Assembly: GCF_003386235.1 (NCBI RefSeq)
Contig: NZ_QRDZ01000032.1
Span: 1-64,000 of the forward strand
Reading direction: 5' to 3'
DNA from: Cohnella phaseoli
GTDB taxonomy: Bacteria > Bacillota > Bacilli > Paenibacillales > Paenibacillaceae
Length of the DNA stretch: 64,000 nucleotides
Shown one piece after another: positions 58,975 through 64,000 of this stretch. The stretch's first letter is position 1. Every line of letters starts with the position of its first letter. The translations under genes and the position numbers were made by a program. The notes below the pieces were generated by a model. The model did not search any database. It saw only the letters and a list, made by a program, of their open reading frames with translations, and had not been told where the DNA came from.

Positions 58975-60716
58975 TGGTTCACCTCTCCGAGCGGAATCAC
59001 GATTTCGACTTTCAGTCCGCCTCTTTCGCCTGTACTCAGACGGAGTCCGCCCGTCTCGCCGTATTTGATCTTAAGCCTGCGATGAACGTTGAGCATGCCC
59101 GTGCTTTCGGCAGGTTCGTCGTACGATTGCAGTCTATTCCGCATTTCCTCCAGCTTGTCCGGGGTCAACTGCTGTCCGTTGTCCTCGACCGTGATAACCA
59201 GATGCTCCCCGTATACGTCCATCTCCACATTCAACCATCCGCCCTTCGATCTTTTCTCAAGCGAATGATTGTAGGCGTTCTCGATAATAGGCTGAAGAAT
59301 GAGGCGAGGCACAAGCCTATTCTCAAGCCCCTCCGGTAGATCTCCGAAGTTTGCTTCGATTCTGGGGGAGAAACGGATGGTCTGGATCTCCGTATAGGTT
59401 CTGGCATGGTGGATTTCCTTCTCGAGCGACACCTCTTCCGCTCCGTCCCGCGTTATAAATTGGAAGTATTCCCCTAGATGCTTGGTAAGACGAATCACGT
59501 TCTCGTTATCCTCCAATTGCGCCATGCGATATAAAATAAAATAGGTGTTATAGAGAAAATGCGGGTTAATCTGGGACTGCAGATGACGAAGCTCGGACAA
59601 TTGCGCCCGATATTTTTGTTCGTAAACCTCGTGCACCAGGATGTTCAGTTGCTTGGCCATCGCATTAAATCTTCCGTACAGGTAGCCGAATTCGTCCTTA
59701 AGCGGATACTGGAGTGTCAGATTAAGCTCCCCTTTCTCGATGCGGCGGAACGAATGCAGCAGACGAATCAACGGTCTATGAATCATTCGATAAATCCCGA
59801 TGGAGAAAATGATCACGATAATCGCCGATGCGATTGACAGGACGATCAGCCAATAACGATGGGTTTGCAGAGCCGGATTTACGTTTTTGGCCGGAACGTA
59901 CATAATCAGGCTCATCCCCGAGGTGTCCGAATCCTCCCGCGCCACCAGATAAGAGTCTCCCTCAATCGTCACGGTTTGCAGCGAGTTTCCCTTAGATTCC
60001 TTCATCAACTCCGAACGCTTCGCATATAACTCATCCGGGATATCGAAAGCGCTTGCAATTACTTGATTATCAGATAAGCCGACAAGCATCACGCCCCCGC
60101 CTTTGTTGGAAAACCGGGCTAGCGTCGAATTCAATTCCGGTTTGGATATTTCCACCGCAACGACGAATAAGGGGGGAATGCCCATTGAACCCGGCGGATA
60201 AACGAGCGGAATGAACAACCGGTCCTGCCATTGTAAGAAGGGCATATCGCGAGGACTGACTTTCTGCAGCAGCCCTTGAAATTGCTCCCGGTCAAAATCG
60301 GTAATCGAATCGGCGTTCGACGAGATGGTGCGATCGATCAGCGGGATGGAAATCGCCGCTTCCTTGATGAAATTGCTTGAACGGGATAGATTGTCCATTC
60401 TCTCCTTTAAGCGTAAAATCGCCTGAGTCTTCTCCATATCGGACATCACGCTGACGGCCATTCCTAATCCTAGCGCATCGTCGTTAACGACAAAGTCCTG
60501 TAACGAGAAGAGGATCGATTCTAAATCGTTGTCGAGCATTTCCATATACAGATCCGCACGGGAAGACAAGGAGTCCTCTATTTCCTGCTTCACATTCTTG
60601 GAACCGGACATATTGATCTGTACGCCTATGACATACAGAGGAGCAAGAACGAGCAGAAAACTGAGGAGCAGCTTGGGGAAAAGCCGAATTGAAGTTACTT
60701 TTTCTTCGAGGTTCAA
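58971..60716 (-). CDS. Sensor histidine kinase (YesM-like)
   Basis: A 581-residue membrane kinase. Helix 1 (about 13-33), an extracellular sensor region (about 35-280), helix 2 (about 285-306), HAMP, and a His_kinase domain with phosphoacceptor His386 in 'SQINPHFLYNTYF'. The ATPase part has the N box 'LILQPIIENAYNHSLEKRS' and the G box TVEDNGQQL. Starts at TTG (60716) with GGAAG 9 bases upstream. Likely senses a sugar or a loaded binding protein at the cell surface and phosphorylates the YesN-like partner whose gene overlaps its stop. Confidence 0.92.
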   Translation of the reverse strand: MNLEEKVTSIRLFPKLLLSFLLVLAPLYVIGVQINMSGSKNVKQEIEDSLSSRADLYMEMLDNDLESILFSLQDFVVNDDALGLGMAVSVMSDMEKTQAILRLKERMDNLSRSSNFIKEAAISIPLIDRTISSNADSITDFDREQFQGLLQKVSPRDMPFLQWQDRLFIPLVYPPGSMGIPPLFVVAVEISKPELNSTLARFSNKGGGVMLVGLSDNQVIASAFDIPDELYAKRSELMKESKGNSLQTVTIEGDSYLVAREDSDTSGMSLIMYVPAKNVNPALQTHRYWLIVLSIASAIIVIIFSIGIYRMIHRPLIRLLHSFRRIEKGELNLTLQYPLKDEFGYLYGRFNAMAKQLNILVHEVYEQKYRAQLSELRHLQSQINPHFLYNTYFILYRMAQLEDNENVIRLTKHLGEYFQFITRDGAEEVSLEKEIHHARTYTEIQTIRFSPRIEANFGDLPEGLENRLVPRLILQPIIENAYNHSLEKRSKGGWLNVEMDVYGEHLVITVEDNGQQLTPDKLEEMRNRLQSYDEPAESTGMLNVHRRLKIKYGETGGLRLSTGERGGLKVEIVIPLGEVNQ

Positions 60717-60820
60717 CAGCCATCACTTCCTTCTCTCAGCCAACTCTACTCTCATTGTACTCTGTCAGACTTCTCGTATTCGACAAAATTTTCGAAGGCG
60801 AAAAATCCTGCTAATGCAAG

Positions 60821-60865
60821 AAAAAAGGTTTCGTCATATGAAACCGAAGTTTCAACAACGAAACC
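60821..60865 (-). terminator. Terminator of the MBL-fold gene
   Basis: On the minus strand GGTTTCGT pairs with ACGAAACC around an inner stem (TGAAAC / GTTTCA), followed by six T. It isolates the downstream yesMN-like operon. Confidence 0.8.
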
Positions 60866-60897
60866 ATATCACACTCTCAATCGTGTGTAAATTCACT

Positions 60898-61635
60898 TTA
60901 ACTAGCATATTCTCGAAGGAGCTGACGAAGCGCCTGCTTTACATCGCCATGGAACAAACCGCCATGATAGCAAATAAGTTGATCAATCTCATAGTCCAGT
61001 AACCGCTGAACGGAACGAACGGCCTCAGGCAGATCCATTGTAAATTGCGGATTAGCGATATTCAGCTTCCCATGTTCGATGACAACGACGTCCCCTGCGA
61101 TCAATGTTTTGCTTGCGGGCAAATACAACGATATATGTCCCGGCATATGTCCCGGCGTGTGGATTACGTCGATGCCGTCACACCAAGGCAGTCGTTCATC
61201 ATTGGAGACTGTCTGGTCGACAGGAATCGGCTCTATCGATTGTAAATAACGAATAAACTGCTCCGCTTGCGATTTGGCCTCATCCGGCAATACGCTAAGC
61301 GTCGATTCCGCCTGTTCGAGTCGCAGTGATTTTGATTTTCCCTCAATATACGGCGCTTCCAGCTCGGGCGCGACGATGCTGATCTGCGGATACGCCCGCT
61401 TTAACGCAGCCAGCGAACCGATATGGTCCATGTCGTGATGCGTCACGATTAGTTTTGTAATCGAAGCGAGTGTAAGGCCGTACCTATTAGCCGCTTCTTC
61501 AAGCTGGGGGATAAAACCGGGATAGCCGCAATCGACAAGAATGAGATCGCGATCATCTTGAAGAAGCACCGGGGTAATCGTTTGTTTCTGTCCATTATTC
61601 TCAAACTCTATCTCTAGTAAATGATAGTTTCCCAC
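60898..61635 (-). CDS. MBL-fold metallo-hydrolase
   Basis: A 245-residue cytoplasmic protein with the metallo-beta-lactamase fold. Metal-binding motif THHDMDHIG in the first half, later His in 'IHTPGHMPGHISLYLP', the bridging Asp in LIAGDVVV and a late 'ICYHGG'. The family covers glyoxalase II-like thioesterases, lactonases and others; the substrate is not predictable. GTG start with AGGAGG 8 bases upstream. 25 bp behind the P-loop protein gene, possibly co-transcribed. Confidence 0.87.
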   Translation of the reverse strand: MGNYHLLEIEFENNGQKQTITPVLLQDDRDLILVDCGYPGFIPQLEEAANRYGLTLASITKLIVTHHDMDHIGSLAALKRAYPQISIVAPELEAPYIEGKSKSLRLEQAESTLSVLPDEAKSQAEQFIRYLQSIEPIPVDQTVSNDERLPWCDGIDVIHTPGHMPGHISLYLPASKTLIAGDVVVIEHGKLNIANPQFTMDLPEAVRSVQRLLDYEIDQLICYHGGLFHGDVKQALRQLLREYAS

Positions 61636-61660
61636 TCATTTGTCCTCCTTTAAGTAAGGT

Positions 61661-62167
61661 TCATACAGTTAAAGCGTATCGAAGAACCCATTCTTTTATT
61701 GTAACAGCTACCTCGGTTACATTTGTTTCCGTTGTATCAATAGTTGGCATAGGCGGGTCATAGACCTCATCGGCAATCTCAAGCAATCGTTTCGCGAAAT
61801 CTTTGTGGGTCTGAATCTCTTCCTCCGACCAATTTCTTTCACGCAGCCGTTTCTCGCGAGTTTCTTCATCGCAATGCAAGTTGAGGTAATAAACATGCTT
61901 GAAAAAGGGAAAGTCCGCGCATTTCTCAATATCCCACGGCATCATCGTTCCGCATAGGATCGTCATCCGTCCGCTTTGTGCGATGTTTCGTGCCACGCGA
62001 AGCCATATATTACGCATCTTCTCCCAATCATGCCCGATAAAGTCAGTAAGATGATCCGGATCAAAAATATCAAATTCGGGCATTATTCTCCGCAGTTCCT
62101 TGATGACATAAGATTTCCCCGAACCGCTTGCACCCGTAACGATAAATAAAGGCAGTTTATTTTCCAT
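61661..62167 (-). CDS. P-loop AAA-type ATPase / nucleotide kinase-like protein
   Basis: A 168-residue protein with a Walker A motif GASGSGKS (residues 13-20), a Walker B-like segment (MTILCGTMMPWDI) and 'EETREKRLRERNW', the lid-like Arg-rich region of small kinases. Resembles shikimate/adenylate-kinase-like or zeta-toxin-like small P-loop proteins; the acceptor is unknown. GAGGCGG before the ATG. First gene of a small unit with the MBL-fold protein. Confidence 0.75.
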   Translation of the reverse strand: MENKLPLFIVTGASGSGKSYVIKELRRIMPEFDIFDPDHLTDFIGHDWEKMRNIWLRVARNIAQSGRMTILCGTMMPWDIEKCADFPFFKHVYYLNLHCDEETREKRLRERNWSEEEIQTHKDFAKRLLEIADEVYDPPMPTIDTTETNVTEVAVTIKEWVLRYALTV

Positions 62168-62181
62168 TAGTTCCGCCTCGT

Positions 62182-62310
62182 CTCATTTTTTGGAGCTAAC
62201 ATTTAAAAGTTGTACGTACTCGTCTTTGGTTAACTGAACTTCCCAAACCCCATTAATTGGTTTAGATCTCAATTTTACCTGAGCAGTACTGTATGGGGGG
62301 TGATATTAAT
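62182..62310 (-). pseudogene. Possible gene remnant (C-terminal 42 codons)
   Basis: On the minus strand an open stretch ending in TGA (62184-62182) encodes a protein-like tail, including 'NGVWEVQLTKDEYVQLLNV'. It is preceded by an in-frame TAA (62313-62311) and contains no ATG; the only usable TTG is mid-way without a ribosome site. It ends 15 bp before the P-loop gene. Best read as the end of a decayed gene that once headed this operon; chance cannot be excluded. Confidence 0.35.
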
Positions 62311-62312
62311 TT

Positions 62313-62513
62313 ATTATAAGCGTTTTTTCCAGTTGACGCTTGCAGCCTATTCTGACTATGTCAGTAAATGATTTACAAATAAAAAAGGAGTCCTGAAATT
62401 TATCAAGACCTAATTCAACATCATATCCGACAGTTAACTATAAGTCTATATTTTCAGCGATATTCGTGTGAAGATTATTCCTGTAAGAAAATCTCGATTA
62501 CAGGAGGAGTTGT
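62313..62513. other. Intergenic region with a hairpin masking the ribosome site of the next gene
   Basis: A/T-rich, with no gene seen. CCTGTAA (62480-62486) and TTACAGG (62498-62504) form a 7-bp inverted repeat whose 3' arm contains the first bases of AGGAGG (62502-62507), the ribosome site of the phosphotransferase gene. A weak promoter-like TTGACG at 62333-62338 is upstream. Confidence 0.4.
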
Positions 62514-63419
62514 ATGATTCCAGAACGGCTATCTGTATATGGCTCAATAATTCCCTTACTTCATGAAGTAACCGAATGGTCACTCCTAAGGCGGTGGTCC
62601 CTGTCTGAAGTATACAGAGTAACATTGAAATCAGGTGAAACTCGTATTATTAAGTGGGGCGGACAAGAAATGGCCGGGGAAGCGGCGATTTATCAACAGC
62701 TGGTAAGACCGCTAAAGATAAAGTCACTACGCATTTTTGAGTTTTACGAATTAAAAACTAGCGCCATCATGATTATGGAGGATGCCGGAAGAGATAATTT
62801 AGAACAACGACCTGAGCCCGATCTCTTTCTAGAAGCAGCGAGGGAATTGGCAAATCTGCGAAAGGTTGCATCGGCTAACTTAGGAGCAAACCTTCCAAGT
62901 GAAATCCAGCGTGCATACACAGTATCGGCTTCGGACTTTCTTGCACTTTTGGATGACCTTCTTAAGTCGAATATTCTTTCGGAAAACAATGTGCTTTCAC
63001 GGCTACAAAACACTTTTCCTTTTATTATAGATGAATTATATAGAACAACCCCGCTTACGCTGGTCCATCATGACTACCATGCCAAAAACCTTATCATTCA
63101 GGGGAATCGAATATTACCGATTGATTGGTCAATTGCTTATTTAAGCCCCCATCTCGGTGATTTATATTGTTTAGCTAATGAAGCACAGACTTGGAGCAAA
63201 GTACGAAAGGAGGATCTCGTATTCGCATTTCACAATGAAATGGATACCGATACGTCTATAGAATCGTTAAATAGGCAAGTCGCAATCGGCGGGATCTGTT
63301 GGCTTATTAAAACACTTAGATGGCTTGTATACGGGGGAACTTCCCTAATTCCCGGTTCAGTGACATGGATACCCGATTTAATGAATGATCTAGAAAACCT
63401 TATGAAAGAAATCGAGTAG
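62514..63419 (+). CDS. Aminoglycoside phosphotransferase-like kinase (APH/choline kinase family)
   Basis: A 301-residue cytoplasmic protein with the protein-kinase-like APH fold. Catalytic loop 'LVHHDYHAKNLIIQ' (about 180-193; HxDxxxxN with Asp as base) and metal-binding Asp in PIDWSIAYLSP, the DFG equivalent. The substrate may be an aminoglycoside, choline, a sugar or homoserine-like compound; real drug resistance is not implied. Start ATG 62514 with AGGAGG 6 bases upstream. Codon use is more A/T-rich than most of the window. Its 3' end overlaps the convergent GrpB gene by 20 bp. Confidence 0.83.
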   Translation: MIPERLSVYGSIIPLLHEVTEWSLLRRWSLSEVYRVTLKSGETRIIKWGGQEMAGEAAIYQQLVRPLKIKSLRIFEFYELKTSAIMIMEDAGRDNLEQRPEPDLFLEAARELANLRKVASANLGANLPSEIQRAYTVSASDFLALLDDLLKSNILSENNVLSRLQNTFPFIIDELYRTTPLTLVHHDYHAKNLIIQGNRILPIDWSIAYLSPHLGDLYCLANEAQTWSKVRKEDLVFAFHNEMDTDTSIESLNRQVAIGGICWLIKTLRWLVYGGTSLIPGSVTWIPDLMNDLENLMKEIE

Positions 63420-63918
63420 CGAACCACGAAAGTGCAAGCTGCTCCATTTCCTTGACGAACGTTTTTTTTGCCGGGCTATATTCGTTTGTGTTTTCGAAGC
63501 GTTCAGCCAACTCTTCCTTGAATCGACTGTACCTTGCCACTTCTTCAGGATGACATCTCAGATAATCTCTAAATATTAAATGTCGTTCAATTTGGGGGTT
63601 ATCTGTTTGATAAAAATGAATATGGTGAGTCCTTTCTTCGCCGCCTTTGCGGAATAGTCTTCTCCCGGAAATGCCCCACTCTCCGGCTACATCATATCCA
63701 AGCATGTTCATTTTATCGTTGTATAAATCGATTCTGTTAATATCTTGTACAATACACATCATGTCTATTACGGGTTTGGCCTTTAAGCCAGGCACTGATG
63801 TGCTCCCAAAATGCTCGAAACGAACGACTTGATCCTCAAATATAGACTTCAGAAAATCGGCTTCTTCTTGGTACAGTCTTATCCAGTCCTCATTATAATC
63901 GCTTAGTCTGACCTTCAT
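63400..63918 (-). CDS. GrpB family protein (UPF0157)
   Basis: A 172-residue cytoplasmic protein with the family hallmarks 'FEHFGSTSVPGLKAKPVIDM' (about 35-54), 'RLFRKGGEERTHHIHF' and 'FRDYLRCHPEEVARYSRFKE'. GrpB proteins belong to the nucleotidyltransferase superfamily (the GS and DxM pattern) with unknown substrate; some are fused to dephospho-CoA kinase. GGGGAGG before the ATG. A terminator for a gene beyond the window lies just upstream. Confidence 0.9.
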   Translation of the reverse strand: MKVRLSDYNEDWIRLYQEEADFLKSIFEDQVVRFEHFGSTSVPGLKAKPVIDMMCIVQDINRIDLYNDKMNMLGYDVAGEWGISGRRLFRKGGEERTHHIHFYQTDNPQIERHLIFRDYLRCHPEEVARYSRFKEELAERFENTNEYSPAKKTFVKEMEQLALSWFATRFLS

Positions 63919-63954
63919 TACCGATCCTCCCCAGACTTGTTGGGAATTGTTCCG

Positions 63955-63991
63955 AAAAAACAGGCTGCAACATTTCTGTTAGCAGCCTGTT
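63955..63991 (-). terminator. Terminator of a minus-strand gene beyond the right edge
   Basis: On the minus strand AACAGGCTGC pairs perfectly with GCAGCCTGTT, followed by TTTTTT-rich sequence. No gene for it is inside the window. Confidence 0.8.
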
Positions 63992-64000
63992 GCAATTGAA

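Overview
The window reads as chromosomal DNA of a Paenibacillaceae bacterium (Paenibacillus or Cohnella type). This is inferred from moderate-to-high GC, strong GGAGG-type ribosome binding sites, frequent TTG/GTG starts, LplA/B/C-like sugar ABC transporters without their own ATPase, a YesM/YesN-like two-component pair, and AraC regulators fused to siderophore-binding domains. No rRNA, tRNA or CRISPR array was seen, and no complete insertion sequence.

Left part (1-12.6 kb). A DUF4386 membrane protein comes first. An iron locus follows: two lipoprotein siderophore-binding proteins, each behind a Fur box (one an exact 19/19 consensus), and two AraC-FecB fusion regulators, with no permease. Then come a CYTH protein, a TetR/ABC-2-type membrane protein pair with paired operator repeats around its promoter, and an Erm(D)-like 23S rRNA methylase. 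The erm gene has a previously unlisted 17-residue leader peptide carrying the Arg-Leu-Arg stalling motif and two tandem attenuator terminators. A nucleotidyltransferase is co-transcribed behind folD, and folD is controlled by a ZTP (pfl) riboswitch with a clear terminator platform.

Middle and right parts (12.6-60.7 kb). Three glycan-utilisation loci lie mostly on the minus strand. Locus A (25.3 to 12.6 kb) has an unassigned alpha/alpha-barrel-like protein, a GH9-like protein, two permeases, a binding protein, a GH116 enzyme, a LacI regulator and an AraC regulator. Locus B (44.7 to 27.7 kb) has an AraR-type GntR/LacI chimera, a binding protein, two permeases, GH38 alpha-mannosidase, GH36 alpha-galactosidase, a beta-helix pectate-lyase-like protein, GH2 beta-mannosidase, a decayed propeller-gene fragment and a GH106-like enzyme. 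Locus C (60.7 to 44.9 kb) has a YesM-type kinase, a YesN-type regulator, a binding protein, two permeases and a MOSC protein. After a 225-bp hairpin repeat it continues with a large secreted glycosidase with duplicated N-terminal modules and a C-terminal CBM9-like module, a GH39 enzyme and a secreted multi-blade propeller protein. A secreted serine beta-lactamase-fold protein sits alone on the plus strand between loci A and B.

The most interesting new signal is a 41-bp module (32/41 identical) at exactly the same 16-bp distance from a TATACT -10 box, in front of both the locus C binding-protein gene and the large glycosidase gene. It predicts that one response regulator coordinates uptake and polymer breakdown. 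The right edge (60.9-64 kb) holds an MBL-fold hydrolase, a P-loop kinase-like protein, an aminoglycoside phosphotransferase-like protein and a GrpB-family protein.
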